Positions 26,458 to 34,828 of a stretch of 64,000 bases of DNA are shown here, in pieces. Every line of letters starts with the position of its first letter. Position 1 is the stretch's first letter. The stretch covers positions 186,001 through 250,000 of the forward strand of contig JADIZR010000005.1 of the NCBI GenBank assembly GCA_016704655.1, written 5' to 3'. The notes under the pieces are model-generated. The model was not told where the DNA came from and did not search any database. It was given only the letters and a program-made list of their open reading frames with translations. Source of the stretch: Pseudomonadota bacterium (GTDB taxonomy: Bacteria; Pseudomonadota; Gammaproteobacteria; Steroidobacterales; Steroidobacteraceae). A program made the translations under genes and the position numbers.

Positions 26458-27843
26458 CTAGAACTTGTGTGCGCCGTGCGCACCGATGGCGTAGATGTAT
26501 TGCAGGAGTAGCTGCCGGTCGGTCTCGGCGTCGCGTGAGTCGTCCCACGCGTACTGCGCGCGCAGGCGCGAAAACTCGCTCGGACTGAAGTCGATCATCG
26601 TCGTGATCCGGCTCGGCGAAGCCGGCAGCAGCAGCGGGAAGTCGCTGGCGAGCAGGTCACCACTCTGGACCAGCCCGATGCGCGTGGAGCCCGCGTCGAG
26701 TTCGTCGTAGCGCAGGCCGAAGCGCCAGCGCGGATTGAACTGATACACGCCCTGCACATACCACCCGTCCTGCTCGCTGCGGTACGCGTCGCTGAGGCCC
26801 GCGCCTTCGATGTCGTAGGCAAGCGACCCGTCTTCGGTGCGACGCATGAACTCCGCCTGCAGCTTGAAGGCCTGCCGACGGGTGCTGGACGCCGGCGTCC
26901 ACTTGAACGTCGCGTCGACGACCCACGTCTCGGAACTGCCGGTAAACGAGTTCACGACGGCATTGCCAAGGCTGTCCACGTCCTCGTAGGCACGGTCCTC
27001 GGCGTCCATGTCCATCCACGACACTCCGGCGCGCCACCCGATCGAGTCGCCGAGATCACCACCCACGTGCGTGAACAAAGTCGCGCCGTTGAGCCCGTTG
27101 CGTCCCAGGCGGGTACCCGGGAACTCACCCCCGTTGCCCGTTTCCGCGCCGAACTCGAGGAACAGGTCCGTCGGCGCGAGCCACTTCACCTGCACGCCGT
27201 CCTGGCCGAACTGCCCGCCATAGAAGGCCTGGTACACGAGCGGCTGGTCGACGAAGTCCCAGGCGTGCGCGTGGATTTCGTTGAGGTAACCGAAGCCGGA
27301 GAAGAAGCGTCCGCCCTTCACCGAGAGCCCTGCCGGCAACGACGTGGTGCGAGCGAAGGCCTCTTCGACACCGAGTTCACCTTCGGGCGACAGGGCCAAG
27401 GTCAGCGCGGCGGTGAAATACGGGTCGACACTCGCCGCGAACGTGACCTCGGACTCGCCGAGGTTGAAACTGCGATCGCCCGGTCCGATCTCGCCTCCGC
27501 TCGGCATGAAGCCGGCGAAGTTGAAGTCGCCAGGGTCCTGCGACAGGTCGGCGTAGTTGCCGGCCAGAATCACCGAGATCGAAGGATTGAATGCGGAGGA
27601 CTTGCGGGCGGGTGCCGACGGCGCCGGAGGTGGTGACTCGACCGGCGCGGCAGCGGCCACTGTTGCAGTTGTCTCGAGTTGATCGATGCGGGTTTCGAGC
27701 GCCGTTACACGCTGGGCGTACTCGGCCTTGAGTGCGGCAATCTCGGCACGAAGGGCGTCGACGTCGTCAGCGGTCTGACCGGTGACAGGGGTGACCAGGG
27801 CGGCAACAGCCACAGGCCCGATGATGCGGGAAACGTGTCCCAT
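26458..27843 (-). CDS. Outer-membrane beta-barrel protein of the metal-uptake locus
   Basis: A 461-residue exported protein: a signal peptide (about 1-23), a short heptad coiled coil (VDALRAEIAALKAEYAQRVT and ALETRIDQLETT, residues 28-57), a proline/alanine linker, then a barrel of alternating strands (for example SFNLGESEVTFAASVDPYFT and RWRFGLRYDELDAG), ending in LLLQYIYAIGAHGAHKF. The coiled coil plus barrel layout recalls phosphate- and carbohydrate-type porins that trimerise, and proteins of this type occur beside zinc ABC transporters. The C-terminus has two histidines (GAHGAHKF) that could touch metal. Its position directly before znuA suggests outer-membrane entry of the metal. Function is inferred. 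Confidence 0.75.
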   Translation of the reverse strand: MGHVSRIIGPVAVAALVTPVTGQTADDVDALRAEIAALKAEYAQRVTALETRIDQLETTATVAAAAPVESPPPAPSAPARKSSAFNPSISVILAGNYADLSQDPGDFNFAGFMPSGGEIGPGDRSFNLGESEVTFAASVDPYFTAALTLALSPEGELGVEEAFARTTSLPAGLSVKGGRFFSGFGYLNEIHAHAWDFVDQPLVYQAFYGGQFGQDGVQVKWLAPTDLFLEFGAETGNGGEFPGTRLGRNGLNGATLFTHVGGDLGDSIGWRAGVSWMDMDAEDRAYEDVDSLGNAVVNSFTGSSETWVVDATFKWTPASSTRRQAFKLQAEFMRRTEDGSLAYDIEGAGLSDAYRSEQDGWYVQGVYQFNPRWRFGLRYDELDAGSTRIGLVQSGDLLASDFPLLLPASPSRITTMIDFSPSEFSRLRAQYAWDDSRDAETDRQLLLQYIYAIGAHGAHKF

Positions 27844-27912
27844 TGGAGGATCCTCGTTGAATGCAGGGAGACCGGTCGCATCGCGGCCGGCGTGATCGAG
27901 CGGATCGATCGT

Positions 27913-28239
27913 TCAGCGAGGAGGAGCGCGGGCGAGAAAGGCGGTGCGCGCAGCGCGCAGCGCCGGGGCCTCGAAGCGACGGGGTCGCAGCGTGCCCGCA
28001 AACTGGAGGGCGAGGAAAAACACGACAGAAGCGCCGCCGGCCATGGCCAGCAACGGCGCGTGCGAGACGCATTCCTTGCACAGAGACGTGCGCTCGCCGG
28101 CCGGAAGCTGCTGGTCTGGACCGTTGGCGGCATGACTCAGCTCATGCAGCAACGCCGCCGATTGCGCGAACAGGAACGCGATCAGCGCGAAGGCGGCCAG
28201 CCAGCGGCAACGGGAAGGAATCAGGACGGCTCTCTCCAT
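27913..28239 (-). CDS. Small His/Cys-containing membrane protein of the metal-uptake locus
   Basis: A 108-residue protein with two hydrophobic helices (WLAAFALIAFLFAQSAALLH and APLLAMAGGASVVFFLALQF) flanking a periplasmic loop with LHELSHAANGPDQ and TSLCKECVSHAPLL. The HELSH and CxxC-xxH elements resemble a metal site, and the layout resembles DUF2946-like proteins that accompany metal transport genes. ATG 28239 was chosen because it starts just before the first helix. It heads the minus-strand locus and is 69 nt upstream of the outer-membrane barrel gene. A role in metal handling is inferred from composition and neighbours. Confidence 0.7.
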   Translation of the reverse strand: MERAVLIPSRCRWLAAFALIAFLFAQSAALLHELSHAANGPDQQLPAGERTSLCKECVSHAPLLAMAGGASVVFFLALQFAGTLRPRRFEAPALRAARTAFLARAPPR

Positions 28240-28314
28240 TCCAAGGCCCGAGATACTAGCGGAAAGCCGTGGACCTTGCTCGCAGCAACCCCCGCGAGGT
28301 GATATAGCTTTGGC

Positions 28315-29289
28315 ATGACCGTCCCATTCAGCGCCATCTGGCGGCCTGCGGCGCCCACGCTTGCATTCGCTGTCTGGGTCGCCGCCGCCCCCCTGCCCTC
28401 GTCCCATGCCCTGGCCCTGGCCGGGGCACCCGACTCCCAGCGCATCGAAGAAATCGTCGTCAGCGCACCCGAACCGCGTTACGTCGCGCCCACGACGCGC
28501 GACCGGATCGGCCGCATCTGGGCACCTGTCCTGATCAACGGCAAGGGCCCTTACCGGCTGGTGCTGGACACCGGCGCCACCCGCTCGGCGGTCATCCAGC
28601 GGGTGGTCGACGATGCCGGTCTGCCGGTGCGCGCCAAGCCAGTGCGACTGCGCGGCGTGACTGGCTCCGCCATCGTGCCCGCCGTCCTGGCCGACACGCT
28701 CGAGTTCGGCGAACTGGTGATCGAGAACGCGACCCTGCCTGTCGTCGCCGACGTCTTCGGTGGTGCCGACGGCGTGCTCGGCGGCGATGGCATGAAGAAC
28801 AAGCGTATCCACATCGAGTTCCTCAAGGACCGGATCAGCATCGTTCGCTCACACGGTGCTGCCGCTCCTGCCGGATTCTCGACGGTGCCGTTCAAATACG
28901 GCGTGAACCGCGGGCTGCGCGTCGAGGCCATGGTCGGCCCGGTTCGCACGACGGCCCTGATCGACTCGGGCGCGCAGGTGACCGTCGGCAACCTCGCACT
29001 GCGCGAGGCTCTCGCCCGCCGGCGCGGCGCGCCAGACCAGTACGACGATGCGATCATCGGCGTCACCGAGGACGTCCAGCAGGCGGTCCGGGTACGGATT
29101 CCGAGCATCGTTGCGGGCGACCTGCTGGTGAAGAACGCCGAAATCATGTTCAGCGACCTGCACATCTTCGAGCACTGGCAGCTGGTCTCGAAGCCGGCGC
29201 TGATCATCGGCATGGACGTTCTCGGCGCGCTCGATACACTGGTGATCGATTACCGCCGTAACGAATTGCAGATCAAGGTTCGGCGCTGA
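28315..29289 (+). CDS. Exported double retropepsin-like aspartyl protease family protein
   Basis: A 324-residue protein with an N-terminal signal (about 1-37, ending near SSHALALAG) and two copies of the retroviral-type aspartyl protease fold. The first has VLDTGATRSAVIQ (D85) and the second has LIDSGAQVTVGN (D217), each with later hydrophobic glycine motifs (GVLGGDGM, LIIGMDVLGALDTLVIDYR). The duplicated layout would let one chain form the two-lobed active site that retropepsins build as dimers. Similar exported proteins are common in proteobacteria, but substrates are unknown. A TATAGC box 6 nt before the ATG suggests a leaderless or short-leader transcript. Confidence 0.85.
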   Translation: MTVPFSAIWRPAAPTLAFAVWVAAAPLPSSHALALAGAPDSQRIEEIVVSAPEPRYVAPTTRDRIGRIWAPVLINGKGPYRLVLDTGATRSAVIQRVVDDAGLPVRAKPVRLRGVTGSAIVPAVLADTLEFGELVIENATLPVVADVFGGADGVLGGDGMKNKRIHIEFLKDRISIVRSHGAAAPAGFSTVPFKYGVNRGLRVEAMVGPVRTTALIDSGAQVTVGNLALREALARRRGAPDQYDDAIIGVTEDVQQAVRVRIPSIVAGDLLVKNAEIMFSDLHIFEHWQLVSKPALIIGMDVLGALDTLVIDYRRNELQIKVRR

Positions 29290-29350
29290 CCGGGGGAACA
29301 GGCATGACGCGAGCAACGGCGATCACCGCGACACCGGTCGAGGCGCGCGC

Positions 29351-30190
29351 ATGACCGGGACCGGCCTGCCGACGTACCTCAACCGCCAGTTCGCGCTGAC
29401 CAGGCCGCAACTCGCGACCGAGCTCGGCGCGGAACTGCTGTCGTTGTGCCAGTCCGTGACGGCCGACGGCCGGCTGGCGCCGGAAGAGATCGCGGGGCTG
29501 CGGCAATGGCTGGGCGATGCCGCAGCGGCCGAAATGCAGGCCGCACGCTTCCTGCGCGGCGTCATCGAGCACGTGCTCGCCGACGGCAGGATTACGGCGG
29601 ACGAGTACGACGAAGTCTATCGCGCGGTTGAAGCGGTGCTGCCGTTCGAGGCCCGGCAGCAGGCGCACGCGGCACGCCAGCACGCGGAAACCTCCGATCT
29701 GCCGGCACGTGCGCCAGCCCCCACAGGGGCGGCTCAGATCGATCTGGCGCCGATCCTGGACGTCACGTTCATGGTCGCTGGCGTGCGACAGGACGGTCGG
29801 CCGGCACTGATCGAGCAGCACGCGTCTGCGGGACTGGCAGTGACGCTCGAACTTGCCACGACCGGCTCACATTCTGGCGCAGCGGTCGCAGTGCGGCTGC
29901 CAGGCGGCGCCCAGATCGGATTTGTCCCTGCTGCCGAGGCCCGGCAGATCGTTCCGCTGCTGCAGCCCGGGAGCCACTACAGCACGCACATCGTTCGCGT
30001 TCGCAGCTCGGGGCGCAGCCCCATTCCGGTCGTGCGGGCGCGTTTCTTCCCCGCCGGGATGGAAGCCGTGGCGCCCCTGGCTCGGGCTACCTCGCAACCT
30101 CTGGTCAGGGCAGGTCGCTGGGGCCGGATGCTTGCGGTGCTCGTCGGCATCGGTGCCGTCCTGCTCGTGCTCGCGGTGATGTCACGCTGA
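29351..30190 (+). CDS. TerB-like/HIRAN-domain protein with C-terminal membrane anchor
   Basis: A 279-residue protein with three parts. Residues 18-100 form a helical, acidic domain with paired DGRLAPEEI and DGRITADEYDEVYRA segments, resembling TerB-like metal-binding folds. Residues 130-235 resemble a HIRAN domain (VAGVRQDGRPALIE, VAVRLPGGAQIGFVPAAEARQIVPLL), a DNA-end-recognition module in Rad5/HLTF-type proteins. Residues 258-278 are a single helix (MLAVLVGIGAVLLVLAVMSR) at the extreme C-terminus, so the protein would be tail-anchored facing the cytoplasm. HIRAN domains in bacteria are often stand-alone. The combination is unusual and its function is unknown. It lies 61 nt after the retropepsin-like gene. 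Confidence 0.7.
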   Translation: MTGTGLPTYLNRQFALTRPQLATELGAELLSLCQSVTADGRLAPEEIAGLRQWLGDAAAAEMQAARFLRGVIEHVLADGRITADEYDEVYRAVEAVLPFEARQQAHAARQHAETSDLPARAPAPTGAAQIDLAPILDVTFMVAGVRQDGRPALIEQHASAGLAVTLELATTGSHSGAAVAVRLPGGAQIGFVPAAEARQIVPLLQPGSHYSTHIVRVRSSGRSPIPVVRARFFPAGMEAVAPLARATSQPLVRAGRWGRMLAVLVGIGAVLLVLAVMSR

Positions 30191-30245
30191 ATCGGGGTGC
30201 CCGGATCACACCCGACACGGGATCGCTCTTCGCGGGTGGCATGGC

Positions 30246-30251
30246 TATGAT
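30246..30251 (+). promoter_or_regulatory. Possible -10 box of a leaderless promoter for the catabolic block
   Basis: TATGAT ends 6 nt before the ATG at 30258, placing the expected transcript start at the start codon. No ribosome binding site lies in between. The -35 region is not recognisable. Confidence 0.4.
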
Positions 30252-30257
30252 TCGGCC

Positions 30258-31898
30258 ATGCAGATCCCCGGCAGGGCCCTTGTTTTGCTCGCTCTCGGCG
30301 CCGTCTTTTCTGCGGCGCCAGCGGATGCCCCTCCGCAGGTAGCCGTTGCGACGGCGGAAACGGCCTTCCTCGACTACCTCGATGCCGTGGGCGCCGTCGG
30401 CTTCATCGAATCCGGCGGTGCAAAGTCGTTTGGCGGCAGGGACCTTGCCGCGTGGACGATGCGGCTCGACGCACAGCGCAAGCAGTTCGACGCAGCCATG
30501 TCGCGCATCGAGCCCGGCACGATCGACGCCGCCGACCGTGACGCCCTTGCATCGATGCGCAAATCGGTGACCGACCTGGCAGCCGACGACACCAATGCGG
30601 GTGTTCCGCTCCGCACGTGCGCCGATGCTCAGCGCCGTGACCTCGACTACTCCTCGCTGCGTGCAGCGCTGGTCAGTTGCTACGTCGAGCACGGCAATCG
30701 CCTGCGGTACGACGGCGGCACGATCGATCGCGGCACCGCGCTGCAATTGCTGCACGTCGTCGACGACCGCGCCAGGCGGAAAAGCCTGTTTGAAGCCTTC
30801 GGGCCGCTCTGGACGGCGCTCAATGGCCGGAACGAGGCCGACAGTCCGTATCGACGCATGATCGCGATGGCGGCCGACGACGCGCGCAGGAACGGCTCGC
30901 AGATCGATGCAGCCGCTCGCGCCATCGGGGTCCAGTCGACGGACGTCGAGCACTGGCTCTTGCAGGTGCTCGCCGCCTGGCGCGACGCAAGTCCCGCCGA
31001 TCCCATCGAGCCTTGGGACTTCCGCTACGTCAACGGTGCAGCCAACCGCGAGTTGCAGGCCCGCATTCCCGCTGCCGAGCTGTTGCCGGTGAATCAGCGC
31101 TTTTACAGTGACCTTGGGGCCGACCTTACGCAACTCGGCGTCGTGTTCGATCTCGAACCGCGCCCGGACAAATCGCCACTCGCCTACTCCGACTTTCTCG
31201 TACGCGGCCGCATGGTGCAGACGCAATGGCATCGCCCCATTGCGCGAGTGCTCGGAACGTACCCGGCCGGTGGCCTGTTCTCGCTCAACGAACTGGTGCA
31301 CGAGAACGGTCATGCCGTGCACGTGAGCGCGATACACACACGACCCGCCTTCATGGACTGGCCCGACACGCTGTTCACCGAGGCGTTTGCCGACGTCCCC
31401 TCGTGGAGCGTGCACGAACCGGCCTGGCAGCAACGCTACCTGGGGGCTGCCGTTGGCGAAGCCGCCTCAATGCGCGCCTTGTTTGCCAACGTGATTCTGG
31501 ACGTTGCCTGGTCCTTGTTCGAACTGCGCCTGCTGCGCGATCCGGCCCTGGATCCCAATGCAGTGTGGACCGACATCACGCACGAGTACCTGCATGTGGT
31601 CCCGCATCCGGAAGTCCCATGGTGGGCAATGCGCGTACAGCTCGCTGGCAATCCGGGTTACATGGTCAATTACGGGCTGGGTGCCCTGCTGACGGCGGAG
31701 ATGCGCGCGCGCACCGCAGCGGAGATCGGCCCGTTCGATACCGGCAATCCGCGCTGGTACGGCTGGTTGAGCGGGCAGCTGCTGCGGTACGGCTCCGAAC
31801 GCGACACGCAGAGATTGTTGCAGGACCTGCTCGGCCGGCCCCTGTCACCCGACGCATTGCTCGAGCAGATCAAGCGCAGCGGGGCGCACAACCCATGA
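30258..31898 (+). CDS. Exported zinc metallopeptidase, M3-like (HExxH)
   Basis: A 546-residue protein with a short signal peptide (MQIPGRALVLLALGAVFSAA) and a zinc site ELVHENGHAVHVSAIH (H348-E-N-G-H352), matching the HExGH form of the thimet-oligopeptidase (M3) clan. A downstream Glu, needed as third ligand, is probably in DTLFTEAFADVPSWS. The helical content and length fit M3-like oligopeptidases, but the N-terminal part is divergent and I would not name a substrate. It leads a plus-strand block of amino-acid catabolic genes, with 22 nt to the next. It may release small peptides or amino acids in the periplasm for that block. Confidence 0.75.
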   Translation: MQIPGRALVLLALGAVFSAAPADAPPQVAVATAETAFLDYLDAVGAVGFIESGGAKSFGGRDLAAWTMRLDAQRKQFDAAMSRIEPGTIDAADRDALASMRKSVTDLAADDTNAGVPLRTCADAQRRDLDYSSLRAALVSCYVEHGNRLRYDGGTIDRGTALQLLHVVDDRARRKSLFEAFGPLWTALNGRNEADSPYRRMIAMAADDARRNGSQIDAAARAIGVQSTDVEHWLLQVLAAWRDASPADPIEPWDFRYVNGAANRELQARIPAAELLPVNQRFYSDLGADLTQLGVVFDLEPRPDKSPLAYSDFLVRGRMVQTQWHRPIARVLGTYPAGGLFSLNELVHENGHAVHVSAIHTRPAFMDWPDTLFTEAFADVPSWSVHEPAWQQRYLGAAVGEAASMRALFANVILDVAWSLFELRLLRDPALDPNAVWTDITHEYLHVVPHPEVPWWAMRVQLAGNPGYMVNYGLGALLTAEMRARTAAEIGPFDTGNPRWYGWLSGQLLRYGSERDTQRLLQDLLGRPLSPDALLEQIKRSGAHNP

Positions 31899-31920
31899 TT
31901 TCCTCTCCTGCTGGCATTGC

Positions 31921-33234
31921 ATGACTGCGGAGCGCGATACCGTCCTGCACAGCTGGTGCGCGCAGTCCTCCTGGAACGCGCCGACCGTCGTGGGTGGCGC
32001 CGGCGCCTGGCTGCACCTCGAGGATGGGCGTCGTGTACTCGACATGAGCAGCCTCGCGGAGTGCAGTAACCTCGGACATCAGCATCCGCGCGTCGTTGCA
32101 GCGATCCGCGCGCAGGCGGAACAGCTGTGTTTCGTGACCAACGCCTGGGGCGCAAAGTCGCGCGCCGACCTGGCGGCTCGCCTGCTCGAACTGAGCGGAT
32201 TCGAGGGCGGCCGCGTGTTTTTCACGCTGGGCGGTGCCGACGCCAACGAGCACGCCGTCAAGATCGTGCGGCAGGCGCTCGGCATGCCGCAGGGCGTCGT
32301 GGTGGCGCGCGATCGCTCGTACCACGGCTCGACGCACCTGGCGATGGCCCTCTCCGGCGACACCCGCACGCGCGCCATGGTCGACCCCGACGCGATGGGT
32401 GTCACCCACGTCGAACCGCCCGATACCTACCGTTGCCCTTTCGGCAGCCGGAACCCGGCGGAATGCGGCGAGCTGGCGGCGGCTGCAATCGGGCAACGCA
32501 TCGATCTTTTTGGCGCCGATCGCGTCGCTGCCGTGATCGTGGAACCGAACGCGGGCTCCAACGGCATCGTCGCGCCGGACAGTTACTGGCCGGCCGTGCG
32601 CCGCGTCGTGCGGCAGCGTGGCATACCGCTGATCGCTGACGAAGTGATGAGCGGCTTCGGCCGCTGCGGTGAGTGGTTCGCCTGGCAGCGTTACGGCGAT
32701 GCTGGCCGGCCCGACGTCATGACGCTCGCGAAAGGCCTCACGGGTGCGATGCTGCCGCTGGGTGCCGTGGTGATATCGCATGAGATTGCCGCACGACTCG
32801 CAAACCAGGTGCTCGTCACCGGCCTGACCTACTGCGGCCACCCATTGTCCTGCGCCGCGGGCGTGGCTGCCATCGATGCGTACCGCGATGAGGGCCTGAT
32901 CGAGCGCTCGCGCCACCTGGGCGCAGGACTGGCGCGTGAACTTTGTCGGCTGGCCGACCGGCATCCGGTCATCGGCGACGTCCGCGGTGGCCACGGACTG
33001 TTTGCCGTGCTCGAATTCGTCGTCGATCGCGACACGCGCGAGCCGCTGGCGCCCTGGCCCCAGACGCCGCCGCCACTGGCTGCCTTGCTGCGGGCCGCAC
33101 TCGACGAGGGCGTGTCTTTCGGCGCGCGCGGCAACCTGATCCTGGTCGCACCGCCGCTCGTCGTCGACGAGAGCGACCTCGCCAATGCGCTGGCGCTGCT
33201 GGATCGCCTGCTGGCGCGCTTTTTTCCCACCTGA
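31921..33234 (+). CDS. Class III PLP-dependent aminotransferase (omega-transaminase type)
   Basis: A 437-residue fold-type I aminotransferase acting on an omega-amino group or related substrate. Motifs are VFFTLGGADANEHAVKIVRQ (PLP phosphate region), DRSYHGSTHLAMALSGD, VIVEPNAGSNGIV, LIADEVMSGFGRCGEW (the Asp that contacts PLP) and MTLAKGLTGAMLPLGAVV, where K271 is the Schiff-base lysine. It resembles the taurine/putrescine/BioA-like group more than ornithine aminotransferases. It sits 22 nt from both neighbours and directly precedes an aldehyde dehydrogenase, which would oxidise the semialdehyde it makes. The substrate is not known. Confidence 0.9.
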   Translation: MTAERDTVLHSWCAQSSWNAPTVVGGAGAWLHLEDGRRVLDMSSLAECSNLGHQHPRVVAAIRAQAEQLCFVTNAWGAKSRADLAARLLELSGFEGGRVFFTLGGADANEHAVKIVRQALGMPQGVVVARDRSYHGSTHLAMALSGDTRTRAMVDPDAMGVTHVEPPDTYRCPFGSRNPAECGELAAAAIGQRIDLFGADRVAAVIVEPNAGSNGIVAPDSYWPAVRRVVRQRGIPLIADEVMSGFGRCGEWFAWQRYGDAGRPDVMTLAKGLTGAMLPLGAVVISHEIAARLANQVLVTGLTYCGHPLSCAAGVAAIDAYRDEGLIERSRHLGAGLARELCRLADRHPVIGDVRGGHGLFAVLEFVVDRDTREPLAPWPQTPPPLAALLRAALDEGVSFGARGNLILVAPPLVVDESDLANALALLDRLLARFFPT

Positions 33235-33256
33235 ACCCAATCGCATCGAGCCTGCC

Positions 33257-34828
33257 ATGAGCTTCCGCCTCACCTACGCCACGATGTTCGACCCGCCGCC
33301 GGAGATGCACGAGCGCTTCGATGCGGCTCTGGTCACCGTGCGTTCCACGCTCGGCGGCCGTTACCCGCTGTTCCTGAACGGAGCGGACGCCGACGCAAAG
33401 AGCTACGTTGCGCGCAGCAGCCCGATCGACAGCGACATCCGGCTCGGTGAGTTTGCGTTGGCGACCGAGCAGGACGCGTACGCCGCCATGGAATCCGCGC
33501 ACAAGGCGTTCCCCGCGTGGCGTGCTACGCCTGGCGGCGAACGAGTGCGCCTGCTGCGCCGTGTCGCGGACATCATGGCGACGCGCGTGTACGAAATCGC
33601 GGCGGCGCTCGCCCTCGAGGTCGGCAAGAACCGGATGGAAGCGCTCGGCGAGGCGCAGGAGACGGTCGATTTCTTCCGGCACTACGCCGACGACTTCGAA
33701 CAGCATGGCGGCTACGAGCACGAGTTACCGAACGACCCGTTGCCGAACGTCGTCTCGCGCAATCGCAGCGTCATGCGCCCGTATGGCGCGTGGGTAGTCA
33801 TTGCGCCATTCAATTTTCCGCTGGCGCTCGCCGGCGGTCCGACGGCCGCCGCGCTCGTCACCGGCAACACCGTCGTGGTCAAAGGCGCGACGGACACACC
33901 CTGGGCAGGACGCCTGCTCGCCGACTGCATCCGTGATGCGGGACTGCCACCCGGCGTTTTTCAGTACCTCTCGGGATCGGGCCGCGAGGTCGGCGAAGCC
34001 CTGTCGGCGCATCCCGCAACGGCCGGCATCACGTTCACCGGTTCCGTTGCCGTCGGGACGCAGCTGCTGCAGCGCATGGCGTCGGGACCCTGGCCACGTC
34101 CGTGCATTGCCGAGATGGGGGGCAAGAATCCCTGCATCGTCACGGCGCGAGCCAATCTCGACGACGCCGCCGCCGGCATCGTCCGATCGGCGTACGGCAT
34201 GGGTGGCCAGAAATGCTCCGCCCTGTCACGTCTGTATGTCGACCATACGGTGGCCGACGAGCTGATCGCAGGCATGCGCGCGCAGATCGACGCGGTCCGG
34301 ATCGGCGATCCATGCTGCCGCGACAACTGGTTGGGCCCGGTCATCAATGCGAACGCAACGGCGAATTACGCGCGCTACGTACGTGAACTCCGCGCTGGCG
34401 GCGCCACGGTGATCACGGCTGCGGGCTTGCTGGATGCGGCAGAATTCGCACGCGGTCACTACGTGCAACCCGTGCTCGCCGAGGCACCGCTCACGCATCC
34501 GCTGTGGCGGCACGAAATGTTCCTGCCGATCCTCATGCTGCATCGGGTCGAGAGTCGCGACGAGGCCATGCAGCTGGCAAACGACACCAACCTTGGGCTC
34601 ACGGCAGGTTTCTACGGCGACGCCGAAGAAGTACCGTGGTTTCACGAGAACATCGAAGCCGGAGTCACCTATGCGAATCGATGCCAGGGTGCCACGACGG
34701 GCGCGTGGCCAGGCTACCAGCCTTTCGGCGGCTGGAAAGGCTCCGGTTCCACTGGCAAGGCCATCGCGTCGTTCTACTACCTGGCGCAGTACCAGCGCGA
34801 ACAATCGCGTACGGTGGTCGAACCGTGA
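33257..34828 (+). CDS. Aldehyde dehydrogenase, 1-pyrroline-5-carboxylate dehydrogenase-like
   Basis: A 523-residue NAD(P)-dependent aldehyde dehydrogenase. The N-terminal FDAALVTVRSTLGGRYPLFL and the middle of the protein resemble delta-1-pyrroline-5-carboxylate dehydrogenases. Active-site elements are GAWVVIAPFNFPLALAGGPT, ITFTGSVAVGTQLLQ, the general base Glu in CIAEMGGKNPCIV and the catalytic C320 in YGMGGQKCSALSRLYV. ATG 33257 was chosen because MSFRLTYATMF is a natural start; an upstream frame reads into the transaminase gene. The stop overlaps the CoA-transferase alpha start by 4 nt (GTGA). It probably oxidises an amino-acid-derived semialdehyde to a (di)carboxylate. Confidence 0.9.
   Translation: MSFRLTYATMFDPPPEMHERFDAALVTVRSTLGGRYPLFLNGADADAKSYVARSSPIDSDIRLGEFALATEQDAYAAMESAHKAFPAWRATPGGERVRLLRRVADIMATRVYEIAAALALEVGKNRMEALGEAQETVDFFRHYADDFEQHGGYEHELPNDPLPNVVSRNRSVMRPYGAWVVIAPFNFPLALAGGPTAAALVTGNTVVVKGATDTPWAGRLLADCIRDAGLPPGVFQYLSGSGREVGEALSAHPATAGITFTGSVAVGTQLLQRMASGPWPRPCIAEMGGKNPCIVTARANLDDAAAGIVRSAYGMGGQKCSALSRLYVDHTVADELIAGMRAQIDAVRIGDPCCRDNWLGPVINANATANYARYVRELRAGGATVITAAGLLDAAEFARGHYVQPVLAEAPLTHPLWRHEMFLPILMLHRVESRDEAMQLANDTNLGLTAGFYGDAEEVPWFHENIEAGVTYANRCQGATTGAWPGYQPFGGWKGSGSTGKAIASFYYLAQYQREQSRTVVEP

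Noticed and set aside
28239..28315. A Zur-type operator upstream of the metal-uptake locus
   Set aside because: I looked for the TGTTATA-type dyad and found only a short TTGCT-CGC-AGCAA repeat (28276-28288), not a convincing Zur box.
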